Assembly (NCBI GenBank): GCA_964019155.1
Contig: OZ025244.1
Coordinates: forward strand, 32,362,903 to 32,426,902
DNA length: 64,000 bases
Direction of reading: 5' to 3'
Source: Osedax fenrisi
Lineage: Eukaryota; Annelida; Polychaeta; Sabellida; Siboglinidae
Position numbers and translations under genes: made by a program. Under the pieces are notes generated by a model. That model searched no databases. It was not told the DNA's origin and saw nothing but the letters and a program-made list of their open reading frames with translations. Positions 49,641 through 61,900 of the stretch are shown piece by piece; position 1 is the first letter of the stretch, and each line of letters begins with the position of its first letter.

Positions 49641-52600
49641 TCTAGCTAACTCTAGCTAACTTTAGCTAACTCTAGGTAACTCTAGCTAACTCTAGCTAAC
49701 TCTAGCTAACTCTAGCTAACTCTATGTAACTCTAGGTAACTATAGATAACTTTAGCTAACTCTAGCTAACTTTAGCTAACTCTAGCTAACTCTAGCTAAC
49801 TCTAGCTAACTTTAAGTAACTCTAGCTAACTCTAGCTAACTTTAGCTAACTCTAGCTAACTCTAGCTAACTTTAGCTAACTCTAGCTAACTCTAGCTAAC
49901 TCTAAGTAACTCTAGCTAACTCTAGCTAACTTTAGCTAACTCTATGTAACTCTAGCTAACTCTAGCTAACTCTAGCTAACTCTAAGTAATATTAGCTAAC
50001 TTTAGCTAACTCTAGCTAACTCTAGGTAACTCTAGCTAACTCTAGCTAACTCTAGCTAACTCTAGCTAACTCTAGGTAACTCTAGCTAACTCTAGTTAAC
50101 TCTAGCTAACTCTAGGTAACTCTAGGTAACTCTAGCTAACTCTAGCTAACTCTAGGTAACTCTAGCTAACTCTAGGTAAATCTAGGTAACTCCTCTAACT
50201 TTAGCTAACTCTAGCTAACTCTAGCTAACTCTAGCTAACTCTAGCTAACTCTAGGTAACTCTAGCTAACTCTAGCTAACTCTAGCTAACTCTAGCTAACT
50301 CTAGCTAACTCTAGGTAACTCTAGCTAACTCTAGGTAACTCTAGATAACTCTAGCTAACTCTAGCTAACTCTAGCTAACTCTAGGTAAGTCTAGCTAACT
50401 CTAGCTAACTCTAGCTAACTCTAGCTAACTCTAGGTAACTCTAGGTAACTCTAGCTAACTTTAGCTAACTCTAGATAACTCTAGCTAACTCTAGGTAACT
50501 CTAGCTAACTCTAGCTAACTCTAGCTAACTCTAGTTAACTCTAGCTAACTCTAGCTAACTCTATGTAACTCTAGGTAACTCTAGATAACTTTAGCTAACT
50601 CTAGCTAACTCTAGCTAACTCTAGCTAACTCTAGCTAATTTTAGCTAACTCTAGCTAACTCTAGCTAACTCTAGCTAACTTTAGCTAACTCTAGCTAACT
50701 CTAGCTAACTCTAGCTAACTCTAGCTAACTCTAGCTAACTCTAGCTAACTATAGCTAACTTTAGCTAACTCTAGCTAACTCTAGCTAACTCTAGCTAACT
50801 TTAAGTAACTCTAGCTAACTCTAGCTAACTTTAGCTAACTCTAGCTAACTCTAGCTAACTTTAGCTAACTCTAGCTAACTCTAGCTAACTCTAGGTAACT
50901 CTAGCTAACTCTAGCTAACTCTAGCTAACTCTAGGTAACTCTAGCTAACTCTAGGTAAATCTAGGTTACTCTAGCTAACTTTAGCTAACTCTAGCTAACT
51001 CTAGCTAACTCTAGCTAACTCTAGCTAACTCTAGCTAACTCTAGGTAACTCTAGCTAACTCTAGCTAACTCTAGCTAACTCTAGCTAACTCTAGCTAACT
51101 CTAGGTAACTCTAGCTAACTATAGGTAACTCTAGATAACTCTAGCTAACTCTAGCTAACTCTAGCTAACTCTAGGTAAGTCTAGCTAACTCTAGCTAACT
51201 CTAGCTAACTCTAGCTAACTCTAGGTAACTCTAGGTAACTCTAGCTAACTTTAGCTAACTCTAGATAACTCTAGCTAACTCTAGGTAACTCTAGCTAACT
51301 CTAGCTAACTCTAGCTAACTCTAGCTAACTTTAGCTAACTCTAGGTAACTCTAGCTAACTCTAGCTAACTCTAGCTAACTCTAGCTAACTCTATGTAACT
51401 CTAGGTAACTATAGATAACTTTAGCTAACTCTAGCTAACTTTAGCTAACTCTAGCTAACTCTAGCTAACTCTAGCTAACTTTAAGTAACTCTAGCTAACT
51501 CTAGCTAACTTTAGCTAACTCTAGCTAACTCTAGCTAACTTTAGCTAACTCTAGCTAACTCTAGCTAACTCTAGGTAACTCTAGCTAACTCTAGCTAACT
51601 TTAGCTAACTCTATGTAACTCTAGCTAACTCTAGCTAACTCTAGCTAACTCTAAGTAATATTAGCTAACTTTAGCTAACTCTAGCTAACTCTAGGTAACT
51701 CTAGCTAACTCTAGCTAACTCTAGCTAACTCTAGCTAACTCTAGGTAACTCTAGCTAACTCTAGTTAACTCTAGCTAACTCTAGGTAACTCTAGGTAACT
51801 CTAGCTAACTCTAGCTAACTCTAGGTAACTCTAGCTAACTCTAGGTAAATCTAGGTAACTCTAGCTAACTTTAGCTAACTCTAGCTAACTCTAGCTAACT
51901 CTAGCTAACTCTAGCTAACTCTAGCTAACTCTAGGTAACTCTAGCTAACTCTAGCTAACTCTAGCTAACTCTAGCTAACTCTAGCTAACTCTAGGTAACT
52001 CTAGCTAACTCTAGGTAACTCTAGATAACTCTAGCTAACTCTAGCTAACTCTAGCTAACTCTAGGTAAGTCTAGCTAACTCTAGCTAACTCTAGCTAACT
52101 CTAGCTAACTCTAGGTAACTCTAGGTAACTCTAGCTAACTTTAGCTAACTCTAGATAACTCTAGCTAACTCTAGGTAACTCTAGCTAACTCTAGCTAACT
52201 CTAGCTAACTCTAGTTAACTCTAGCTAACTCTAGCTAACTCTATGTAACTCTAGGTAACTCTAGATAACTTTAGCTAACTCTAGCTAACTCTAGCTAACT
52301 CTAGCTAACTTTAAGTAACTCTAGCTAACTCTAGCTAACTCTAGCTAACTCTAGCTAACTCTAGCTAACTCTAGCTAATTTTAGCTAACTCTAGCTAACT
52401 CTAGCTAACTCTAGCTAACTTTAGCTAACTCTAGCTAACTCTAGCTAACTCTAGCTAACTCTAGCTAACTCTAGCTAACTCTAGCTAACTCTAGCTAACT
52501 TTAGCTAACTCTAGCTAACTCTAGCTAACTCTAGCTAACTTTAAGTAACTCTAGCTAACTCTAGCTAACTTTAGCTAACTCTAGCTAACTCTAGCTAACT
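49262..52600 (+). repeat. 1669/1680-bp HOR, two tandem copies
   Basis: AACTATAGAT (49738/51407), AATATTAGCT (49988/51657) and AAATCTAGGT followed by TACTCTAGCT (near 49279/50948) are 1669 bp apart. After the 1-bp loss at 50188 the offset becomes 1670, and near the AACTCTAGAT units (50338/52018) 1680, showing gain of one whole decamer. The units alternate with shorter ones, so this array is a mosaic rather than a clean tandem. Confidence 0.75.
50188..50196 (+). other. Private 9-bp unit AACTCCTCT
   Basis: The unit has lost one base and its core is altered: the CTAGCT half is replaced by CCTCT. The duplicate near 51858 has a normal AACTCTAGCT. It is the most altered single unit in the right block and could be a local mutation or an assembly error. 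Confidence 0.85.
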
Positions 52601-55600
52601 TTAGCTAACTCTAGCTAACTCTAGCTAACTCTAGGTAACTCTAGCTAACTCTAGCTGACTTTAGCTAACTCTATGTAACTCTAGCTAACTCTAGCTAACT
52701 CTAGCTAACTCTAAGTAATATTAGCTAACTTTAGCTAACTCTAGCTAACTCTAGGTAACTCTAGCTAACTCTAGCTAACTCTAGGTAAATCTAGCTAACT
52801 CTAGTTAACTCTAGCTAACTCTAGGTAACTCTAGGTAACTCTAGCTAACTTTAGCTAACTTTAGGTAACTATAGGTAACTCTAGGTAACTCTAGCTAACT
52901 CTAGCTAACTCTAGCTAACTCTAGGTAACTCTAGCTAACTCTAGGTAAATATAGGTAACTCTAGCTAACTTTAGCTAACTCTAGCTAACTCTAGCTAACT
53001 CTAGCTAACTCTAGCTAACTCTAGCTAACTCTAGGTAACTCTAGCTAACTCTAGCTAACTCTAGCTAACTCTAGCTAACTCTAGCTAACTCTAGGTAACT
53101 CTAGCTAACTCTAGGTAACTCTAGATAACTCTAGCTAACTCTAGCTAACTCTAGCTAACTCTAGGTAAGTCTAGCTAACTCTAGCTAACTCTAGCTAACT
53201 CTAGCTAACTCTAGGTAACTCTAGGTAACTCTAGCTAACTTTAGCTAACTCTAGATAACTCTAGCTAACTCTAGGTAACTCTAGCTAACTCTAGCTAACT
53301 CTAGCTAACTCTAGCTAACTTTAGCTAACTCTAGGTAACTCTAGCTAACTCTAGCTAACTCTAGCTAACTCTAGCTAACTCTATGTAACTCTAGGTAACT
53401 ATAGATAACTTTAGCTAACTCTAGGTAACTTTAGCTAACTCTAGGTAACTTTAGCTAACTCTAGCTAACTCTAGTTAACTCTAGCTAACTCTAGCTAACT
53501 CTAGGTAACTCTAGCTAACTCTAGCTAACTCTAGCTAACTCTAGGTAACGCTAGCTAACTCTAGCTAACTCTAGCTAACTCTAGCTAACTCTAGGTAACT
53601 CTAGGTATCGCTAGCTAACTCTAGCTAACTCTAGCTAACTCTAGGTAACTCTAGCTAACTCTAGCTAACTCTAGGTAACTCTAGGTAACTCTAGCTAACT
53701 CTAGCTAACTCTATCTAACTCTAGGTAATTCTATGTAACTCTAGCTAACGTTAGCTAACTCTAGGTAACTATAGGTAACTCTAGGTAACTCTAGTTAACT
53801 CTAGGTAACTCTAGCTAACTCTAGGTAAATCTAGGTAACTCTAGCTAACTTTAGCTAACTCTAGCTAACTCTAGGTAACTTTAGCTAACTCTAGCTAACT
53901 CTAGCTAACTCTAGCTAACTCTAGCTAACTCTAGGTAACTCTAGTTAACTCTAGCTAACTCTAGCTAACTCTAGCTAATTCTAGCTAACTCTAGCTAACT
54001 CTTGCTAACTCTAGCTAACTTTTAGTAACTCTAGCTAACTCTAGCTAACTTTAGCTAACTCTAGCTAACTCTAGCTAACTTTAGCTAACTCTAGCTAACT
54101 CTAGGTAACTCTAGGTAACTCTAGATAACTCTAGCTAACTCTAACTAACTCTAGCTAATTTTAGCTAACTCTAGCTAACTCTAGCTAACTCTAGCTAACT
54201 TTAGCTAACTCTAGCTAACTCTAGTTAACTCTAGCTAACTCTAGCTAACTCTAGGTAACTCTAGCTAACTCTAGCTAACTCTAGCTAACTCTAGGTAACG
54301 CTAGCTAACTCTAGCTAACTCTAGCTAACTCTAGCTAACTCTAGGTAACTCTAGCTAACTTTAGCTAACTCTAGCTAACTCTAGCTAACTCTAGCTAACT
54401 TTAAGTAACTCTAGCTAACTCTAGCTAACTTTAGCTAACTCTAGCTAACTCTAGCTAACTTTAGCTAACTCTAGCTAACTCTAGCTAACTCTAGGTAACT
54501 CTAGCTAACTCTAGCTAACTTTAGCTAACTCTATGTAACTCTAGCTAACTCTAGCTAACTCTAGCTAACTCTAAGTAATATTAGCTAACTTTAGCTAACT
54601 CTAGCTAACTCTAGGTAACTCTAGCTAACTCTAGCTAACTCTAGCTAACTCTAGCTAACTCTAGGTAACTCTAGCTAACTCTAGTTAACTCTAGCTAACT
54701 CTAGGTAACTCTAGGTAACTCTAGCTAACTTTAGCTAACTTTAGGTAACTATAGGTAACTCTAGGTAACTCTAGCTAACTCTAGCTAACTCTAGCTAACT
54801 CTAGGTAACTCTAGCTAACTCTAGGTAAATCTAGGTAACTCTAGCTAACTTTAGCTAACTCTAGCTAACTCTAGCTAACTCTAGCTAACTCTAGCTAACT
54901 CTAGCTAACTCTAGGTAACTCTAGCTAACTCTAGCTAACTCTAGCTAACTCTAGCTAACTCTAGCTACTCTAGGTAACTCTAGCTAACTCTAGCTAATTT
55001 TAGCTAACTCTAGCTAACTCTAGCTAACTCTAGCTAACTTTAGCTAACTCTAGCTAACTCTAGTTAACTCTAGCTAACTCTAGCTAACTCTAGCTAACTC
55101 TAGCTAACTCTAGCTAACTCTAGCTAACTCTAGGTAACGCTAGCTAACTCTAGCTAACTCTAGCTAACTCTAGCTAACTCTAGGTAACTCTAGCTAACTT
55201 TAGCTAACTCTAGCTAACTCTAGCTAACTCTAGCTAACTTTAAGTAACTCTAGCTAACTCTAGCTAACTTTAGCTAACTCTAGCTAACTCTAGCTAACTT
55301 TAGCTAACTCTAGCTAACTCTAGCTAACTCTAGGTAACTCTAGCTAACTCTAGCTAACTTTAGCTAACTCTATGTAACTCTAGCTAACTCTAGCTAAGTC
55401 TAGCTAACTCTAAGTAATATTAGCTAACTTTAGCTAACTCTAGCTAACTCTAGGTAACTCTAGCTAACTCTAGCTAACTCTAGCTAACTCTAGCTAACTC
55501 TAGGTAACTCTAGCTAACTCTAGTTAACTCTAGCTAACTCTAGGTAACTCTAGGTTACTCTAGCTAACTTTAGCTAACTTTAGGTAACTATAGGTAACTC

Positions 55601-56620
55601 TAGGTAACTCTAGCTAACTCTAGCTAACTCTAGCTAACTCTAGGTAACTCTAGGTAAATCTAGGTAACTCTAGCTAACTTTAGCTAACTCTAGCTAACTC
55701 TAGCTAACTCTAGCTAACTCTAGCTAACTCTAGCTAACTCTAGGTAACTCTAGCTAACTCTAGCTAACTCTAGCTAACTCTAGCTAACTCTAGCTAACTC
55801 TAGGTAACTCTAGCTAACTCTAGGTAACTCTAGATAACTCTAGCTAACTCTAGCTAACTCTAGCTAACTCTAGGTAAGTCTAGCTAACTCTAGCTAACTC
55901 TAGCTAACTCTAGCTAACTCTAGGTAACTCTAGGTAACTCTAGCTAACTTTAGCTAACTCTAGATAACTCTAGCTAACTCTAGGTAACTCTAGCTAACTC
56001 TAGCTAACTCTAGCTAACTCTAGCTAACTTTAGCTAACTCTAGGTAACTCTAGGTAACTCTAGCTAACTCTAGCTAACTCTAGCTAACTCTATGTAACTC
56101 TAGGTAACTCTAGATAACTTTAGCTAACTCTAGGTAACTTTAGCTAACTCTAGGTAACTTTAGCTAACTCTAGGTAACTTTAGCTAACTCTAGGTAACTC
56201 TAGCTAACTCTAGCTAACTCTAGCTAACTCTAGGTAACTTTAGCTAACTCTAGGTAACTTTAGCTAACTCTAGCTAACTCTAGTTAACTCTAGCTAACTC
56301 TAGCTAACTCTAGGTAACTCTAGGTAACTCTAGCTAACTCTAGCTAACTCTAGGTAACGCTAGCTAACTCTAGCTAACTCTAGCTAACTCTAGCTAACTC
56401 TAGGTAACTCTAGGTAACGCTAGCTAACTCTAGCTAACTCTAGCTAACTCTAGGTAACTCTAGGTAACTCTAGGTAACTCTAGCTAACTCTAGCTAACTC
56501 TAGGTAACTCTAGGTAACTCTAGCTAACTCTAGCTAACTCTATCTAACTCTAGGTAACTCTATGTAACTCTAGCTAACGTTAGCTAACTCTAGGTAACTA
56601 TAGGTAACTCTAAGTAACTC
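51700..56620 (+). repeat. Large duplication, copy 1 (offset 7.36-7.40 kb)
   Basis: This segment matches about 58950-64000. The offset is 7359 over 51841-52720 (AAATCTAGGT, AACTTTAAGT, AATTTTAGCT, AATATTAGCT at 52717/60076), 7349 near 53400 (AACTATAGAT), and 7399 from about 54000 on (AACTCTTGCT then AACTTTTAGT; AATATTAGCT at 54577/61976 and 55416/62815). The 50-bp rise is due to five decamers lacking around 53790 in copy 1. The shared 9-bp unit ACTCTAGGT at 54967 and 62366, an exact base-level slip, is the strongest proof of common descent. Confidence 0.85.
54967..54975 (+). other. Shared 9-bp unit ACTCTAGGT, copy 1
   Basis: One A of the AA pair is missing, giving the join AGCTACTC. The identical slip occurs 7399 bp downstream at 62366, inside the large duplication, so it predates that duplication and is unlikely to be sequencing error. 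Confidence 0.9.
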
Positions 56621-58505
56621 TAGCTAACTCTAGCTAACTCTAGCTAACTCTAGCTAACTCTAGGTAACTCTAGCTAACTCTAGGTAAATCTAGGTAACTC
56701 TAGCTAACTTTAGCTAACTCTAGCTAACTCTAGGTAACTTTAGCTAACTCTAGCTAACTCTAGCTAACTCTAGGTAACTCTAGTTAACTCTAGCTAACTC
56801 TAGCTAACTCTAGCTAATTCTAGCTAACTCTAGCTAACTCTTGCTAACTCTAGCTAACTTTAAGTAATTCTAGCTAACTCTAGCTAACTTTAGCTATCTC
56901 TAGGTAACTCTAGCTAACTTTAGCTAACTCTAGCTAACTCTAGCTAACTCTAGCTAACTCTAGCTAATTTTAGCTAACTCTAGCTAACTCTAGCTAACTC
57001 TAGCTAACTTTAGCTAACTCTAGCTAACTCTAGTTAACTCTAGCTAACTCTAGCTAACTCTAGGTAACTCTAGCTAACTCTAGCTAACTCTAGCTAACTC
57101 TAGGTAACGCTAGCTAACTCTAGCTAACTCTAGCTAACTCTAGCTAACTCTAGGTAACTCTAGCTAACTTTAGCTAACTCTAGCTAACTCTAGCTAACTC
57201 TAGCTAACTTTAAGTAACTCTAGCTAACTCTAGCTAACTTTAGCTAACTCTAGCTAACTCTAGCTAACTTTAGCTAACTCTAGCTAACTCTAGCTAACTC
57301 TAGGTAACTCTAGCTAACTCTAGCTAACTTTAGCTAACTCTATGTAACTCTAGCTAACTCAAGCTAACTCTAGCTAACTCTAAGTAATATTAGCTAACTT
57401 TAGCTAACTCTAGCTAACTCTAGGTAACTCTAGCTAACTCTAGCTAACTCTAGCTAACTCTAGCTAACTCTAGGTAACTCTAGCTAACTCTAGTTAACTC
57501 TAGCTAACTCTAGGTAACTCTAGGTAACTCTAGCTAACTTTAGCTAACTTTAGGTAACTATAGGTAACTCTAGGTAACTCTAGCTAACTCTAGCTAACTC
57601 TAGCTAACTCTAGGTAACTCTAGCTAACTCTAGGTAAATCTAGGTAACTCTAGCTAACTTTAGCTAACTCTAGCTAACTCTAGCTAACTCTAGCTAACTC
57701 TAGCTAACTCTAGCTAACTCTAGGTAACTCTAGCTAACTCTAGCTAACTCTAGCTAACTCTAGCTAACTCTAGCTAACTCTAGGTAACTCTAGCTAACTC
57801 TAGGTAACTCTAGATAACTCTAGCTAACTCTAGCTAACTCTAGCTAACTCTAGGTAAGTCTAGCTAACTCTAGCTAACTCTAGCTAACTCTAGCTAACTC
57901 TAGGTAACTCTAGGTAACTCTAGCTAACTTTAGCTAACTCTAGATAACTCTAGCTAACTCTAGGTAACTCTAGCTAACTCTAGCTAACTCTAGCTAACTC
58001 TAGTTAACTCTAGCTAACTCTAGCTAACTCTATGTAACTCTAGGTAACTCTAGATAACTTTAGCTAACTCTAGCTAACTCTAGCTAACTCTAGCTAACTT
58101 TAAGTAACTCTAGCTAACTCTAGCTAACTCTAGCTAACTCTAGCTAACTCTAGCTAACTCTAGCTAATTTTAGCTAACTCTAGCTAACTCTAGCTAACTC
58201 TAGCTAACTTTAGCTAACTCTAGCTAACTCTAGCTAACTCTAGCTAACTCTAGCTAACTCTAGCTAACTCTAGCTAACTCTAGCTAACTTTAGCTAACTC
58301 TAGCTAACTCTAGCTAACTCTAGCTAACTTTAAGTAACTCTAGCTAACTCTAGCTAACTTTAGCTAACTCTAGCTAACTCTAGCTAACTTTAGCTAACTC
58401 TAGCTAACTCTAGCTAACTCTAGGTAACTCTAGCTAACTCTAGCTGACTTTAGCTAACTCTATGTAACTCTAGCTAACTCTAGCTAACTCTAGCTAACTC
58501 TAAGT

Positions 58506-58965
58506 AATATTAGCTAACTTTAGCTAACTCTAGCTAACTCTAGGTAACTCTAGCTAACTCTAGCTAACTCTAGCTAACTCTAGCTAACTCTAGGTAAATC
58601 TAGCTAACTTTAGCTAACTCTAGCTAACTCTAGCTAACTCTAGGTAACTCTAGCTAACTCTAGCTAACTTTAGCTAACTCTATGTAACTCTAGCTAACTC
58701 AAGCTAACTCTAGCTAACTCTAAGTAATATTAGCTAACTTTAGCTAACTCTAGCTAACTCTAGGTAACTCTAGCTAACTCTAGCTAACTCTAGCTAACTC
58801 TAGCTAACTCTAGGTAACTCTAGCTAACTCTAGTTAACTCTAGCTAACTCTAGGTAACTCTAGGTAACTCTAGCTAACTTTAGCTAACTTTAGGTAACTA
58901 TAGGTAACTCTAGGTAACTCTAGCTAACTCTAGCTAACTCTAGCTAACTCTAAGTAATATTAGCT
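58506..58965 (+). repeat. Short-interval cluster of three diagnostic units
   Basis: AATATTAGCT occurs at 58506, 58726 and 58956, only 220 and 230 bp apart; elsewhere the smallest spacing is 670. Each is followed by the usual AACTTTAGCT, and the series AACTTTAGGT, AACTATAGGT is cut short and restarts. This marks a site of repeated truncating exchange just before the second copy of the 7.4-kb duplication. Confidence 0.8.
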
Positions 58966-61900
58966 AACTTTAGCTAACTCTAGCTAACTCTAGGTAACTC
59001 TAGCTAACTCTAGCTAACTCTAGCTAACTCTAGCTAACTCTAGGTAACTCTAGCTAACTCTAGTTAACTCTAGCTAACTCTAGGTAACTCTAGGTAACTC
59101 TAGCTAACTTTAGCTAACTTTAGGTAACTATAGGTAACTCTAGGTAACTCTAGCTAACTCTAGCTAACTCTAGCTAACTCTAGGTAACTCTAGCTAACTC
59201 TAGGTAAATCTAGGTAACTCTAGCTAACTTTAGCTAACTCTAGCTAACTCTAGCTAACTCTAGCTAACTCTAGCTAACTCTAGCTAACTCTAGGTAACTC
59301 TAGCTAACTCTAGCTAACTCTAGCTAACTCTAGCTAACTCTAGCTAACTCTAGGTAACTCTAGCTAACTCTAGGTAACTCTAGATAACTCTAGCTAACTC
59401 TAGCTAACTCTAGCTAACTCTAGGTAAGTCTAGCTAACTCTAGCTAACTCTAGCTAACTCTAGCTAACTCTAGGTAACTCTAGGTAACTCTAGCTAACTT
59501 TAGCTAACTCTAGATAACTCTAGCTAACTCTAGGTAACTCTAGCTAACTCTAGCTAACTCTAGCTAACTCTAGTTAACTCTAGCTAACTCTAGCTAACTC
59601 TATGTAACTCTAGGTAACTCTAGATAACTTTAGCTAACTCTAGCTAACTCTAGCTAACTCTAGCTAACTTTAAGTAACTCTAGCTAACTCTAGCTAACTC
59701 TAGCTAACTCTAGCTAACTCTAGCTAACTCTAGCTAATTTTAGCTAACTCTAGCTAACTCTAGCTAACTCTAGCTAACTTTAGCTAACTCTAGCTAACTC
59801 TAGCTAACTCTAGCTAACTCTAGCTAACTTTAGCTAACTCTAGCTAACTCTAGCTAACTTTAGCTAACTCTAGCTAACTCTAGCTAACTCTAGCTAACTT
59901 TAAGTAACTCTAGCTAACTCTAGCTAACTTTAGCTAACTCTAGCTAACTCTAGCTAACTTTAGCTAACTCTAGCTAACTCTAGCTAACTCTAGGTAACTC
60001 TAGCTAACTCTAGCTGACTTTAGCTAACTCTATGTAACTCTAGCTAACTCTAGCTAACTCTAGCTAACTCTAAGTAATATTAGCTAACTTTAGCTAACTC
60101 TAGCTAACTCTAGGTAACTCTAGCTAACTCTAGCTAACTCTAGCTAACTCTAGCTAACTCTAGGTAAATCTAGCTAACTCTAGTTAACTCTAGCTAACTC
60201 TAGGTAACTCTAGGTAACTCTAGCTAACTTTAGCTAACTTTAGGTAACTATAGGTAACTCTAGGTAACTCTAGCTAACTCTAGCTAACTCTAGCTAACTC
60301 TAGGTAACTCTAGCTAACTTTAGCTAACTCTAGCTAACTCTAGCTAACTCTAGCTAACTCTAGCTAACTCTAGCTAACTCTAGGTAACTCTAGCTAACTC
60401 TAGCTAACTCTAGCTAACTCTAGCTAACTCTAGCTAACTCTAGGTAACTCTAGCTAACTCTAGGTAACTCTAGATAACTCTAGCTAACTCTAGCTAACTC
60501 TAGCTAACTCTAGGTAAGTCTAGCTAACTCTAGCTAACTCTAGCTAACTCTAGCTAACTCTAGGTAACTCTAGGTAACTCTAGCTAACTTTAGCTAACTC
60601 TAGATAACTCTAGCTAACTCTAGGTAACTCTAGCTAACTCTAGCTAACTCTAGCTAACTCTAGCTAACTTTAGCTAACTCTAGGTAACTCTAGCTAACTC
60701 TAGCTAACTCTAGCTAACTCTAGCTAACTCTATGTAACTCTAGGTAACTATAGATAACTTTAGCTAACTCTAGGTAACTTTAGCTAACTCTAGGTAACTT
60801 TAGCTAACTCTAGCTAACTCTAGTTAACTCTAGCTAACTCTAGCTAACTCTAGGTAACTCTAGCTAACTCTAGCTAACTCTAGCTAACTCTAGGTAACGC
60901 TAGCTAACTCTAGCTAACTCTAGCTAACTCTAGCTAACTCTAGGTAACTCTAGGTAACGCTAGCTAACTCTAGCTAACTCTAGCTAACTCTAGGTAACTC
61001 TAGGTAACTCTAGGTAACTCTAGCTAACTCTAGCTAACTCTAGGTAACTCTAGGTAACTCTAGCTAACTCTAGCTAACTCTATCTAACTCTAGGTAATTC
61101 TATGTAACTCTAGCTAACGTTAGCTAACTCTAGGTAACTATAGGTAACTCTAGGTAACTCTAGCTAACTCTAGCTAACTCTAGCTAACTCTAGCTAACTC
61201 TAGGTAACTCTAGCTAACTCTAGGTAAATCTAGGTAACTCTAGCTAACTTTAGCTAACTCTAGCTAACTCTAGGTAACTTTAGCTAACTCTAGCTAACTC
61301 TAGCTAACTCTAGCTAACTCTAGCTAACTCTAGGTAACTCTAGTTAACTCTAGCTAACTCTAGCTAACTCTAGCTAATTCTAGCTAACTCTAGCTAACTC
61401 TTGCTAACTCTAGCTAACTTTTAGTAACTCTAGCTAACTCTAGCTAACTTTAGCTAACTCTAGCTAACTCTAGCTAACTTTAGCTAACTCTAGCTAACTC
61501 TAGGTAACTCTAGGTAACTCTAGATAACTCTAGCTAACTCTAACTAACTCTAGCTAATTTTAGCTAACTCTAGCTAACTCTAGCTAACTCTAGCTAACTT
61601 TAGCTAACTCTAGCTAACTCTAGTTAACTCTAGCTAACTCTAGCTAACTCTAGGTAACTCTAGCTAACTCTAGCTAACTCTAGCTAACTCTAGGTAACGC
61701 TAGCTAACTCTAGCTAACTCTAGCTAACTCTAGCTAACTCTAGGTAACTCTAGCTAACTTTAGCTAACTCTAGCTAACTCTAGCTAACTCTAGCTAACTT
61801 TAAGTAACTCTAGCTAACTCTAGCTAACTTTAGCTAACTCTAGCTAACTCTAGCTAACTTTAGCTAACTCTAGCTAACTCTAGCTAACTCTAGGTAACTC

